NCBI GenBank assembly: GCA_000827495.1
Contig: KN817569.1
Location: 124,001 to 188,000 of the forward strand
From: Hypholoma sublateritium FD-334 SS-4
Lineage: Eukaryota; Basidiomycota; Agaricomycetes; Agaricales; Strophariaceae
DNA length: 64,000 bases
Direction of reading: 5' to 3'
Shown: one piece after another, positions 35,773-47,039 of the stretch
Layout of the letters: each line of letters starts with the position of its first letter
How positions within the stretch are numbered: position 1 is the first letter of the stretch
Notes under the pieces: model-generated
Seen by the model: the letters and a program-made list of their open reading frames with translations, nothing else
Database searches by the model: none
Told to the model about the DNA's origin: nothing
Made by a program: the position numbers and the translations under genes

Positions 35773-36678
35773 ATGTCGTCTGACTCCTCGAATCTATCCT
35801 CGCTGACCCGTGAAAAGCTGAACAAGTCTGTCTCGCGGCAAGACAGCAACAGCTTACACAGATGGGTCTTGCTTAGAAACTCGATGCTCGCCTCGCCCTC
35901 TCAGACCCACAGCACATTTTCGAACACACAGCCTGAAACTAGCTCTGCTTACCCGAATGACGATGGCGACGACGATGACGACGATGCGGACGAGGTGCTA
36001 GGACTGTCGGAGATCGACTCGTTTATGTTTCCCGACGCGGGCCAATTGGTCCGTGCACCTGTTACTGCTGGCGCTAAGACTTCCGAGGCACAGTGGCTAG
36101 ACTCTCTGCTCGAGACTCTAGGCGACGACGAAGACGACGACGACTTCATCGTTGACTCGGACCCCCAAAACGCGGCTCTGCCCGCAGACGACGACGAATT
36201 CCAGCTTTACAGCCCCACGGGCTCGCCCTCGTCCTCCTCCGAAGACCTCCCGAACCAGCCTGCGTATTATCCTTCCTCCATTTCTGTACAATACCCTGTG
36301 CCATATCCTCCCCTCATCCATGCTTACCATTTCGCTTCGCCTTTCGATTCTATAGTTTCCACTGCCCTGCCACCCTATGACTCGCCGTTTCCTTATCATG
36401 ACATAGAAGACCTGCAGGTCCCTGATGCCATAGACGACACGTCTGACGACGAGTCCGATGCGCCCACAACGCCGTCGCTCGGCAGGTCTACTTCCTCTGT
36501 CTCTCTCCTTGACGCAGCTTCCATCCCCCTCCCCGCTGAGCGCAGTAGACTGCGCGATGCCAACCCGCGTGTGTACGTTGACTCAGACGATTCCTACTTC
36601 TATCCCTTCGAGTTTGACCCTCTCCCCTTCCCCGATGAGCAAATGCGTACTTCTTATAATCATTACCAAGAGTGTTAG
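35773..36678 (+). CDS. acidic low-complexity protein, 301 aa, function unknown
   Basis: This is a single-exon open frame. The start at 35,773 (MSSDSSNLSSLTREKLNKSV) was chosen because a TATA-like element and pyrimidine-rich DNA precede it and the upstream codons lack protein character. The protein is rich in Asp, Ser and Pro, with runs of acidic residues (NDDGDDDDDDADEVLGLSEI, LGDDEDDDDFIVDSD). Two short hydrophobic/aromatic patches stand out: ASPFDSIVSTALPPYDSPFP and DSDDSYFYPFEFDPLPFPD. There is no predicted membrane segment or catalytic motif. Composition suggests a disordered nuclear or regulatory protein, perhaps an activation-domain-like factor, but this is inference and I do not recognise the family. 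Confidence 0.65.
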   Translation: MSSDSSNLSSLTREKLNKSVSRQDSNSLHRWVLLRNSMLASPSQTHSTFSNTQPETSSAYPNDDGDDDDDDADEVLGLSEIDSFMFPDAGQLVRAPVTAGAKTSEAQWLDSLLETLGDDEDDDDFIVDSDPQNAALPADDDEFQLYSPTGSPSSSSEDLPNQPAYYPSSISVQYPVPYPPLIHAYHFASPFDSIVSTALPPYDSPFPYHDIEDLQVPDAIDDTSDDESDAPTTPSLGRSTSSVSLLDAASIPLPAERSRLRDANPRVYVDSDDSYFYPFEFDPLPFPDEQMRTSYNHYQEC

Positions 36679-37021
36679 TCCTCCCTTTTAGTGCACATTA
36701 CTGCTTATGCTTGCTCCTAGTCCGTCGTTATTTCTTGCCAGGTATCTACGTATGCAACGCCCCATGTTCGCATGGCACATCCTTATCGTACCCTTGTCTG
36801 TGGGTAATCGAATATTATTTTATAAATGCCCCTCTTCCGCATTGCAAGAGTGTGCCACCGCGAGGCAGCAGCGACAAACATGTATATTCTAAGGCCACGC
36901 CAAAGTTGGTTTCACCAAGTTTCACCCACGCCGCGAACAAACACCGATAGGGTCGCGTCGAGCCTATTCGGCCGAGGACCTTCTGGTCACCCGCCTACCG
37001 CCGCGGCTATTTGGCCCTCTG
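36679..37021. other. convergent 3' spacer
   Basis: The spacer lies between the acidic orphan and the SRR1-domain gene, which converge here. No gene was recognised. Confidence 0.45.
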
Positions 37022-38329
37022 CTACCGCGACAGGTGTGTTGGGTTGGAGGCTGTTGTTGGCGGCTCGCGTTCCGTGGGGTGGGGAGCGTCTTTTGCCAGT
37101 GGGTGTGGTATCTGAGGTGGTTCAACGTGCGGGACCGCCCAAGGCGCGTCTGCGAATAGCTGCACGTCGTCATCGCCCGCGGGGCCCGGCGCCGCACGCC
37201 GGAACTGTACGGCGGTGTTGTTGAACGCGGTTGGCCAGGCGCGGGCGGGCGGGAGCGGCCGAAGCTCGAGGAGGGGGGCTGCAGGGGGGGTCGCACGACG
37301 GTATCAGTATCAGTATCAGATACGACGGGCGTGGGAGGCGGCGTGCCGGGCTACAACTTGGAAGCGAAGCGGCGGCTCACCTGCACGGAGGAGACACGGC
37401 GTATGCGCCTGCAGGGCGCTGCGCGGCTTGCTGGGGAGAGGTGTCAGTGGTGCTCAGTGCAGTGCAGGCAGCACGCGACGCCCGCCCGGGCACGAAGTAA
37501 CACGCGAGGGGCGCGGGCGCCCGCGCGCGTCGCGCCGCCGTCTCGGTGCTTCGCCACCCAAAATACAGGGTGCTTATTTTCTTATTTTAGCTGCACACGA
37601 CCAGCGGGGGCCGACACCGGGAATGTGCGTGCCACGTGCGCGTGAGCGCGGAGACAGAGGGGTGCGGCTTACCTGTCGACGTACTCCTGCAGCGCGTTGC
37701 CGACGACGAAGAGGCGCGCGAGACCCAGTACGCTCCAGTTCGCGCGGAGAAGCGCATCGTAGAGCTCGATGTCGCAGTGCGGCATGAAGCATAGCGTCGG
37801 GCGCCCCAGCGCGTGTGCGGCGCCGGGCGCGAGGATGCGCATGTGCAGCGCTGCGAAAAGCGCGGTGTCTTCTGCGGAGAATACGGGGTCGCATATAGCC
37901 ACCGCGTCGGGCGCCTGTGGAAGAGGACGTGGGCTATGCACAGCGCGCGCGTGGGGAAGGGCGACCTACGACGTTGAGCTGCTGACACGTCTCCGCGAGG
38001 AACGCAAGCTGGATGCGCGCGACGGGCGACGAGCTCGGGCTGCCCAGCCCCAGACACAGCACCGCAGGCGTCTCCGCTGAAAACTCATCCCATGATGTTT
38101 TTATTATCTCTACAGAGTACGACAAAGGGGGGTACGTTAGAATGCAGGGCGCAGTGGCTGTCGGCGACGGACGAGAGCATTGGGCGAACCATTCCTCCTG
38201 CCGCAGCTGGTCACGCAGCGTCGCGAGAATTGCCGGCAGCGGGGGCGGCGTTTTGCCGTTTCTGCCATGTCTTTTCTTGCGTGGCTTGACAGGCGTGAAG
38301 TCTGAATATGAGAAGGACGGAGAGGTCAT
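37022..38329 (-). CDS. SRR1-like domain protein
   Basis: SRR1-domain proteins were named from the Arabidopsis red-light/clock gene and have yeast relatives; the biochemical role is not established. The ATG at 38,329 begins MTSPSFSYSDFTPVKPRKKR. Family blocks follow: CLGLGSPSSSPVARIQLAFL, then after an intron DPVFSAEDTALFAAL, PTLCFMPHCDIELYDALLRA and FVVGNALQEYVDR. A small exon around 37,381-37,432 gives KPRSALQAHTPCLLRA. The final exon gives ARAWPTAFNNTAVQF and ends at TAG (37,022) after ASNPTHLSR. The frame holds across all four joins. The region is markedly GC-rich (runs of CG, Ala/Arg/Pro codons) compared with its neighbours, which generates many long antisense open frames. Confidence 0.85.
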
Positions 38330-39088
38330 GACGTGCGCAGGCGTTAGCAGTCGCCGGTCAAAACTTAACTCTATCCAAAACCGAACCGCCGACAAGCACC
38401 CACATCACGTGATGTCACGACAACCGAACCAGCTCGTTCCTGCAGGGTCAATTACGGTAGGCGCCTGCCCTCCGGAGACGAGCACAAATTATCAATGTTC
38501 GGGGTGTGCAGGTCCTCCGAGCCAACCTATTGTGTCCTCCCACGTCCAGGAATCAATTAATCTCCTATTACGATTCGAAGCCCTCAGGAGTCACTGCCAG
38601 TCATGGTATCGACATTCCTGTTCAAATCTTCACATCGGTGGAATAGACAAATGATCCTGTCACCGTGTATGTTCATCGCAGTATACTCATGCACCCCGGG
38701 GCCCGAATGCGAAGCGCGCAGCTGCACACCACCCCAAATACACAGACACAAACCGTCCAGCCCACCACGGACGCGACATCGCAACATTTAAGCTTCTACT
38801 AGCGTTTTCATCGAACTCCGTCGAAGAGGCGCTTCGCACAGGCTTCATGATCATAAGACACTAGTCCCCCATTCTTCTGGCGCTGCTTCCTGACGGCATC
38901 AATCAGGCGGGCCCTATAATTACATTGCTCTATCTGATAGTAGTCAATTCTCGCGAATGTACCGCAGCGCGTCCGGGGCCATATCCGCGCAGATAGTCCG
39001 CGCCCGAGTAGACCTACTTATATCTGGTCCCAGATTCACGGGCGCGTGATAAGCCCCTCCGCGCGGACGGGGGCGTCCGCGCGGCGCC
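38330..39088. other. promoter of SRR1 gene and 3' end of Tma20 gene
   Basis: The neighbours are transcribed in tandem on the minus strand. No coding signal was found. A CACGTGA word occurs near 38,406, just upstream of the SRR1 gene. Confidence 0.4.
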
Positions 39089-39884
39089 TCACAGCGTCGC
39101 AAGCGCCCATAAGTCGTCGCCGAGGTAGCACGCGGTCTCGACGCCGACGCCCTTGTTCACCGCCTTCATCTCCTCCGTGCTGAGCTTCGTGAGCCCGACG
39201 CCGACCGCGTGCTCCTTGCCTTCTGCGTGGATCGCGACCATGCGCTCAGCGGGGATCGCCGCCTCCGCGGGCGGGAGGCGCCCGCCGGGCGACGTCAGCC
39301 CGGGGCACATCATGTGCGCGCCCGCGAGCAGGAAGCGGATCGCGCCGCGGTCGACCTGCACCTGCGGCAGGATGTACGGATCTGTAGCATGAACGTGCGT
39401 TGCAGGTCGCAAAAAGATCAGTTTGTATCAAGTATGTATAGACAAGGAGACGCGGGCGGCCGCGACGCACATTTGTGGAGGAAGCGCAGCGTGGGGTAGT
39501 ACGGCCCGTCGAAGTGCTGGAAGAACAGCGGCTCGGCGCCGACCGTGTAGATCGCGATGTGCTCTCTGCTATGGATGCGTATGCGGGGGCGGGGCGCGCG
39601 CGCGATAAGCCTGATGAGCGCCGCGATCGCTGCAGATAGTAGCGCAGCGCGACTGACCACTTCACGAGCACGAGGCCCTCCTTCTTCGGCCACACCGCTT
39701 CGAGCGTCTCGGGCTCGATCGCCCACTGCGCGAGGATGTCCGCGCGCAGGTTTCGCTGCACGGACTGCTTCAGCGGCGTGTGTGTCGCGATGTCCGTCGC
39801 GGGCGAAAATCTGCGCTCCGAGTCGGCCACAATCAGTGCTGCGTACGGCGCCGGGACATGCTTCGGACCCTACTTTTTGAACAT
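39089..39884 (-). CDS. TMA20: Tma20/MCT-1, ribosome-associated PUA-domain protein
   Basis: Tma20 (MCTS1 in animals) works with Tma22/DENR to recycle post-termination 40S subunits and promote reinitiation. Exon 1 is tiny: the ATG at 39,884 gives MFKK, split after two bases of a codon. The protein continues FSPATDIATHTPLKQSVQRN, AQWAIEPETLEAVWPKKEG, REHIAIYTVGAEPLFFQHFD and GPYYPTLRFLHKYPYILPQ. The PUA domain follows: VDRGAIRFLLAGAHMMCPGL, TSPGGRLPPAEAAIPAERMV, KEHAVGVGLTKLSTEEMKAV and NKGVGVETACYLGDDLWALA. The residues line up with human MCTS1 along the whole length, so all exons are accounted for. The sequence is GC-rich like the SRR1 gene next to it. Confidence 0.93.
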
Positions 39885-40393
39885 AGCGCAGCCGAATATG
39901 GATCGCGAGCTGAGTCAAGTTGAGCGGGGGCGATAGGTGGGGTGCGGTACGGTGGGAGGGTTGTTAATTCCAGATCGCGGTGGCTATCAAAGAGCCTTGC
40001 CTCGCCGAAGGCGCGTTGTAAATTACCTCTTCAGAAGCAACGTGACCGGCGCTGGGCCCCAAAAACACAAGTCGCTCACCCACGCACGCAACGAGGCAGC
40101 GATGCCAACGATTATTTCTACATTATTTATTTCGGATGTGACTAGTGGTACATAAAACGCGCAGCCAGAAGCTGCCTGTGGGGAGACGAAGGCGAAAAGC
40201 GGTCGAGAAACAATAGCAAAGCTAGACCAGGCTGTACAAAAATTATGGTGGGGATGGTAGGATGGGGAAAGGTGGGCATGATGCTGGTTTTACGTAGCAG
40301 ATCGAGTTGTACATTGTTTAAGGGTAAACCTTGCAAAGAGACGAAGAAAACAAAACACAAAACAAGTGACCTTTCCAATTACTATCCGCTAGA
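39885..40393. other. Tma20 promoter and Crm1 3' region
   Basis: The spacer lies between two minus-strand genes. No open frame of note and no RNA gene was seen. Confidence 0.45.
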
Positions 40394-43300
40394 TCAGATA
40401 TCTTCGTCCTTATCTTCAATCTGACTGGGCTTGAGCATTCCAGGAATCCGCATGGCAGCCTCCCGCTCAGCCGTAAGTTTCGCCTGCGCCTCGGTTTCTT
40501 TCTCTTCCAGGAACAGCTCGGCGTTATCTCCCGAGAACTCCTTGAGTTGGATGAGGAAATCACGCAGGGCAAGCTTGAATCGGTTGATGTCGTTATGGTT
40601 TTCCGCCAGGGCCGTGACGAAGACCTCAACTTGGGCACTAGTGGCACGAATACATAATCAGCAAATGCGCATGTAGAGAGGAATTACAATTAATCTTACT
40701 TTTGCACGTGGGGGAAGGCGTTTTTCAACAAGTTCGCCGTGTATTGTCGCAGGAACATGGAGTTGGTCATGCCTGGTTCAGGGCTCTGAGCCGGGTCAAA
40801 TAGAGGCGTTTGGATAACATTCATTTCAATAAGTTGGAACATGCGGGCGAGCAACACGCTCTGCAATTTGAACCCGCTCTTGTGATCAGTATCGGTGAGA
40901 ACGAAGAAGACATCTTGTATGATGCTCAGGAAGTATTGCTGGAAGAATGCATTCGTGACGGTCGGTTCGGCTGCCGAAGCAAAATTGTTCACGACTTCCA
41001 AGCAAACTAGATAAGGAGAGGGTTCAGTTTCATACTAACCACACATGATAACATACTACTGACGGTTCAAGCCAATATCCGCGATATCGCGCATAGTGTG
41101 TTTTATGGCCCAAATGATGCTGTCCATGAACAGCTTAAAGTTGTTCGGTGGAATAGTCAACAAAGCTAATTAATTTAGAATTATATCAGTAAGAGTCATC
41201 GCGGGATTTAGAGAATAATTACCAGGGAAGCAGTTCTGATTAATCACACGAAGCAGCCTGAAGAAGCCAACACGATGCTCAGGGAACTCGGCGAAATCTT
41301 GATTGATCATATTCAAAGTCGGCTCGAAGACAGCTTCCATTATAGCTGGTACTTGGGGCGTCAAAAGTGGCTTCAGAAGGTGTGATAATGTAAGTTTCGG
41401 CGCTGATGGTTATCATTAGTAGGATACGCACCCCAAGTCGCTGGATAATAGTAGCCATCACGTTCAATACTTCCGCGTCTCTTGATGCTGGCACATTCCG
41501 GGCATAATCTCCGAGAATGGCATCCAGAAGCGGGGGCATAAAGTTGGTGTTAACGGCGTCCAGGTCCTCTGCTTTCTTGATATATGTTTCCATGAGCTTC
41601 AGGATTTCCTTCTTGACGGTTCGCAATTGGCGAACTTTGGGCGTCTTCGTCGCGATGAGACCTAGAAAGAGACAGCTCAATTGTACATTCATACTAAACC
41701 AAGCTAATGACAAACCTTCTTTCTGAATCGTCTCGCTCACAATTCCACTAACGGCTTTGTATAAGCCAAGCATGTCCAAGAAGATGCGGCCGAGTTGAGG
41801 GAGGTAGAAGCTGCCTATCGATGTGCAGGCAGAGACGTTAGTCTTCAAGACGTTCGCAAGAATCTTAATATTGTCGTTGCTCGACAGGACATCCATGTTT
41901 TGGGCTGCTTGGGCCATTAAAGAATCCCACTGTAACGCAAAAGTAAAATAAGTCTCAATTCTGAATTGGAGTCACTACGAAACGTACAGCGTTATTAGGC
42001 AAATCCATAAGTTTAGCAATAAGCTTTTCTTGCTGAGGTTTATTGGGCTGAGCCGAAATCATATATCCAACGGCTTCATAAAAAGTATGCACCTGTTATA
42101 ATTATTGAGTACTTGAAGTTTGTCGGGATGAAGAAGACTGACCTGTTGGGGCGATAAGTCCACAGTGATTCTGTGCAGGAGACGCAGGATTTCATCAACA
42201 AATGGTTCCTGTTCTCCAGACTGCTGCATGACAAAGTGGCGGCGACACTTCTGAGCAATTTTGATGAAAGTATCACAAGCCATATCCTGGACACCCTCGT
42301 GGGTTTCGTGCATGAATTCGAAGAGCTTGTTGACAACAGTCTTCAAGAACTTCCAATGCGCTTTGAGGAAGCGCGGGTATTGTCCGACAATGTACATGAT
42401 ATCCGAAGCGACCACGGCCTTGTTGTCCTTTCCTCGTTTGATTTCGCATAGCCCGAGTAGGTCCTTGATGACGGTCACGAGGAATCGCTTTTCGGTTTCC
42501 TCGTCTGCAATCATTGTGTCAGAACGCCGAAGAGACAAATAGATTGAAAACCGTACTCATTGCACCAGAAATGGAGCCGATAGCCCAGCAAAGGGTATTG
42601 AGGTTGTTCCATGACCACTCTGATCCATCGACTTGCTTCGCCAGCTTTTCCGTCAAGATGGTTTCGGTATCGGTCACGTCCAGATGCGTAAGATACACAA
42701 GCAGCTCGCGCATCGATTTATACAGAACGATGGTATCGCTCTCCTTCATGAACTCGCGCACAATTTCACCTTCGTCGTTCTCAACAATCAAGACCTAAGA
42801 ACAGAGCTTAGCAATGTGGTGGATAGCGCAAGCAGTGTTGACTCACTTCCTCTGGCTTGACCATACGCTCAATGACGACCAATCGTAGATTTGACAAAAC
42901 ATCGGAATAGATGTTCTTTCGAAGAGACATTCCATTCAACATGTTCTGAGCTCCGTTGCTACCCCCCAAGCTCAGCCCCATCAACAGACCGGAATCGCCA
43001 ATAGGGAGACTCTGGATTTCCTCGTATAGCTCTGCAACCAGCTTCAGCCAATACTCCAAGCAAATCTTGAATATCTCGCGTTCGTCGACTTGCGAGATTT
43101 TGACCATATACAAATGGGCGTTGAGAAGAACATCGCGATTCTGTTCTGACTCGACAACGCGGAGATGAGTAGAGAGGAAGTTGGCCAAGAAAAGCGCAAG
43201 GTTGAGAACGAGTTCTTGTCCCGAGTCCCCGGCATTCATATATGCTTGAGCGATGTTGGTGCTTGGGGGAATCATGCGATTGACGGAGGTCATAACCATT

Positions 43301-44466
43301 GCGAAAAGAATAACGAATTTAGGGTCGTATTCCGGACCGACATTAAGCGCTGCGATCTCCGCAAGACATTTTAATGTAACATTGCGGAACTCGGGGGCCT
43401 CCAGGAACTTACAAATATACCTTAGGGTTAATAAAAGCCACCGTTCTGAGTTTAAGAATAACTTACACGATTGAGCAGCAAGTCAATGATTGTGGTTTCA
43501 AAGATATAGCCAAGAGGAATCCAATTAAGGAATCTCAATAAAGTTTCCAGGGTTGCTTTAATCAATGACACCTTTTGCGCTTCTTCAAGGACCTCCGAGC
43601 ATAGCTTGAAGATCTCGGAAAATTCACCGCACATTTGATTTTTTAGATGCTTGATTTTTGTTTGTGTCATATTCTCCGCTGAAAAATCAAAGATCTCTTC
43701 AGATAACAACTTGAGGATAACCATGTTGTTCTCGCAGAGCGACAAATTGGTCTTGGATGATTCAACCAATTCGCTTATGAACGTGGGCCAATTATGAGGC
43801 CACTCTTGCTTAAGAATCTGCAAAAGTCTTCGGATATAGACATATGTAACAGAGGTGGGGGGCCGTACCTGAACTAGCGCAAGGTTCAACTTGTTGACAT
43901 ATGTCTTTTCCTTGCGAAATGCGACTTCATCCGACGCCACTTTGACTGTGATTCCAACAACAAAATTTCTGATACCTGAGATGAAATGTCAAGATATAGA
44001 AGCGTTTCACTATTGAAGTGCTTGATGTAATCTGACCTTGTCGTTGCCCATCGGGTAGTGTTTTCCATTTGGTTGTGATAAGCTTCTCGAGGATTTGGAG
44101 GCCGATGTACTGGAAAGTTCGCGATTTAGTTTATGCCTTTGTTGAAGAGTGGTGGCATACCTTCGCCTGAGGAAATGAAGACTTCTCTAGGATATCTGGT
44201 ACTCTCGTCCACGAATCAGGATGTTCTTGGAATTGAGTAAGAATTTGTTGGGCCATTTGTTGCTGCAAGTCGAAATCAGATGATGAGCACAACGGTAATC
44301 GCGCCAAAGAAGAATCGTGAAGTCTACCTTGGCACCGGCGCCAGTGTAGAACGCCATTACAACTTCGTCCATGAGCCCGACATCGAATTCCCTTGAGAAA
44401 TCGAGTAGTACCTAAGGAGAGATTGAGTAATGGATGATACGGCATGCAAAAGTATAGTACCTCCAT
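40394..44466 (-). CDS. CRM1: exportin-1 (Crm1), nuclear export receptor
   Basis: Crm1 is the karyopherin that exports leucine-rich NES proteins with Ran-GTP. The ATG at 44,466 gives ME, then an intron, then [20 protein letters not shown]. The importin-beta N-terminal part follows ([40 protein letters not shown]). HEAT repeats run on with [36 protein letters not shown] and [20 protein letters not shown]. The last ends in [13 protein letters not shown], the NES-groove region. C-terminal blocks are [39 protein letters not shown] and [12 protein letters not shown] (acidic tail). The gene has about 14 exons. The Cys in [13 protein letters not shown] is at the position known as the leptomycin B target (human Cys528, Thr in S. 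cerevisiae), so the protein is predicted to be drug sensitive. Confidence 0.96.
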
Positions 44467-44996
44467 ATTTGCGCTATTGGAGGGTTCTGCGCCTGGGATA
44501 TATGGTTGTAGATGAGAAAACGAAAGTGCGATGCGTGGATCTCCACCAGAAACTGGGCAGAGGGCGATCGTTCAACTTCAAGTTCTGGCGGCAATCATGT
44601 CACGGGATCACGACAATGGGTAAGCATAGGCGGAGTTTGAATCTATTCTACCAGCATGCCGCACAGCTTTCCAAGTCCCAACAGCTTTCTCATCCCAATC
44701 TCATCCAATTCTCAGCCTTTCTGACTCAATTCTGACCAATGCCATAAGCTGTTAGTCATGACCGTCTCGAAATCTAATTCCTGGCCGTCGTAGACCTATT
44801 AGTGGTCGAGCTGTAAAAACTGTCTAGATGGATGCACTCAAGATGCACTTCGGTTTAAATGGTCCACACTTCATACGAACACTGCCACAGACCGTTGCGT
44901 CATGAGCAACCCAACTTCAACGTTCGACCTCAGACCCGTTTCCCATGGGAAGCACCCCGGCTCCTCTTCGATATCAAACACCAATTAAGCACTCGT
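44467..44996. promoter_or_regulatory. Crm1 promoter region
   Basis: The region lies between the Crm1 start (minus) and the dead oxidoreductase copy (plus). It should contain the Crm1 promoter and the former promoter of the pseudogene. No coding signal was found. Confidence 0.45.
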
Positions 44997-46309
44997 GTCT
45001 TCTATCCCTGACTTTCAACGTTTATGGGCCGTCATTCGGAGAGGAAAGCCAGCCAATACTTTCGCCCTCAAAGAGAAATAGCTAGTTCCGAAGGAATTAA
45101 AGGAGGGGGAGATTCTCGGTACAGTACAAGCTGCGGCCTTGAATCCGGTGTGAGTATACTCGTTAAAGATCGTGCGTGATGTTTACATTTCTTGCAGCGG
45201 ATGGAAAATGATGAGGGTTGTTCCTTATATAATCGCTGGAAGGCCTCATGTCGCCGAACATGATTTCAGTGGTGTTGTTGTGGACGCAAATGGAACTAAC
45301 TTGAATACTGGAGATAGTGTTTATGGATGGATAGTGTTTATGAATGGATTCCTACAGGTTCGGTTTTTTGTGCTCTTTACTTTTCGAAGCTATCTCTGAC
45401 CACTTGCAATCAACAGACAAAGACTAAGCAAGGTGCTTTAGCTCAATACAGCAGAGTGAACGCAGATCAAGTTGTGATTCGACCTGCCAACATTACTTCT
45501 ACTCAGGCAGCTACCTTAGCTGCACTGTCAGCGTACCAAGCTCTTTTCTATGCCATTAATTTGGAAGCAGACCAAAAACGGGGGCAGCACGGCTGTTGGT
45601 GCATTTGCTATCCAATTCGCGAAATCTAAAGGAGCAAAGGTTAATGCCACGGCCTCCGCCAAGAACGAGACGTTTGTTCGTGAAATGGGTGCAGACGAGG
45701 TTTGCTTTCAACATTGGTTAGGGCGTAATTAATGCATTGACTATATACATTCAGTTCATCGACTACACAAAAGAATCCTTGATTACATTTCTCAGCAAAA
45801 ATTCCCCGTCGACAAAATATCACGTTATATTTGACGCTGTAGGATTGATTGATCCCTCTTTGTTTTACTTATAGTGCAAATTATCTCGCGCCTGGCGGCA
45901 TCTTCGTTACCACTAGCCCACTTCCTCACGGGCTTGGAATGAAGGATATATGGCAAATTCTCAGGACTATCAGCGCTGTCACGATCCCCGTTTGGCTAGG
46001 AAATGTTGATAGACGGTGGTCGTGAGTTCTAGACATTTCAAGTGAAATCATCTTGAATTGACGAACTTCACTTTAGGGTGATCTTTGTTCGAAATAATGC
46101 AGAAGATCTCAAGAAAATCCAAGAAATGGTTTGTATCCATTACTTCAACCTTGGGAAGTTGTTAATTATTATCTATTTTTCTAGGGTCGTTGCGGCCTAT
46201 CATTGATTCGGTGTATGGCTTTGAAGGTGTATTCAAGGCATATCACCGCATCCTGTCGGCAAGAGCAGTGGGCAAGGTTATAGTAAAAGCCGATTCGGAA
46301 GCCCAGTGA
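44997..46309 (+). pseudogene. decayed MDR oxidoreductase, tandem copy of the downstream gene
   Basis: This stretch matches the intact reductase gene at 47,040-48,350 from end to end. The start codon is GTG where the live copy has ATG (44,997). An in-frame TAG interrupts the first exon (around 45,088, LKEK then stop then LVPKELKEGEIL). Later exons keep recognisable blocks: MMRVVPYIIAGRPHVAEHDF, QYSRVNADQVVIRPANI, a short in-frame deletion (AATLAAL for AAGITLAAL) and GGSTAVGAFAIQFAKSKGAK. The last lies after a frameshifting deletion near 45,575. A further frameshift follows STKYHVIFDAVGLIDPSLF, and the sequence ends with GKVIVKADSEAQ. Even the intron positions are shared. It is therefore an old tandem duplicate that has lost function; antisense or regulatory use cannot be excluded. 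Confidence 0.9.
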
Positions 46310-47039
46310 ATCTGTTTCACGGCTCGCTGGCGTCTGCTATTCTAGAACGTATATTTCCGTTGATCGTATTTCTAAATTATACATCCAGGCTATTGTATTG
46401 CTAGGCAGAAATTAATTTGCGTATACACTGTTGGGTAATCAGTGCAGCATACTCGCATTACAAGGTCTAGGACCGTGGTATACATTTCAACATGGTTCTC
46501 TTGCCTAAAACCTTGCCCAACTAGTAGATCAGTATAGATTCTTACCATCTCTTACCCTCAATGGAGCCTTGTGTTTTCCTCGATCCATCATGCGTTGTAA
46601 TTTGTATGCGTCGGGCCGAGCGGTGGCCAAATCTTCAAACATTCTCCACTGCAAACCATCATCTGCAAACCATCAATGACCCTTAACAGGGACTTGTCTG
46701 ACATCTCTGACACTCAGATATCACTTGTATGCTCACTGACATCATCTTATGAAAATACCATTGAAAATCCAACTGTCGTTGAACGTATCAAATATCAATG
46801 ACAAGATATTCAGAAAAATGGCACCCACGGCCGATGACGACGTTTAACCTCGGCTGGGTTTTTCTTCTCCGCAGTTACACCGTCTGTGCAACTTGAACAC
46901 TTGCACGAAATGACTATCACTTTACTTCCCTGCGAACAACCCTAGCTTCAAGATTTAAGCTTAAGTAGCGTCAAGTTCTACCGGAAACTCGCACAATCTT
47001 CCAGCTCTGGGAAAGCTACGTCCTTACTATCTTTGGCTC
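46310..47039. promoter_or_regulatory. spacer between the two oxidoreductase copies
   Basis: This 730-bp spacer presumably holds the promoter of the intact reductase. No other open frame of note was seen. Confidence 0.4.

Noticed and set aside
37215..37787. 190-codon plus-strand open frame
   Set aside because: Arg/Gly-rich shadow of the GC-rich SRR1 gene on the other strand.
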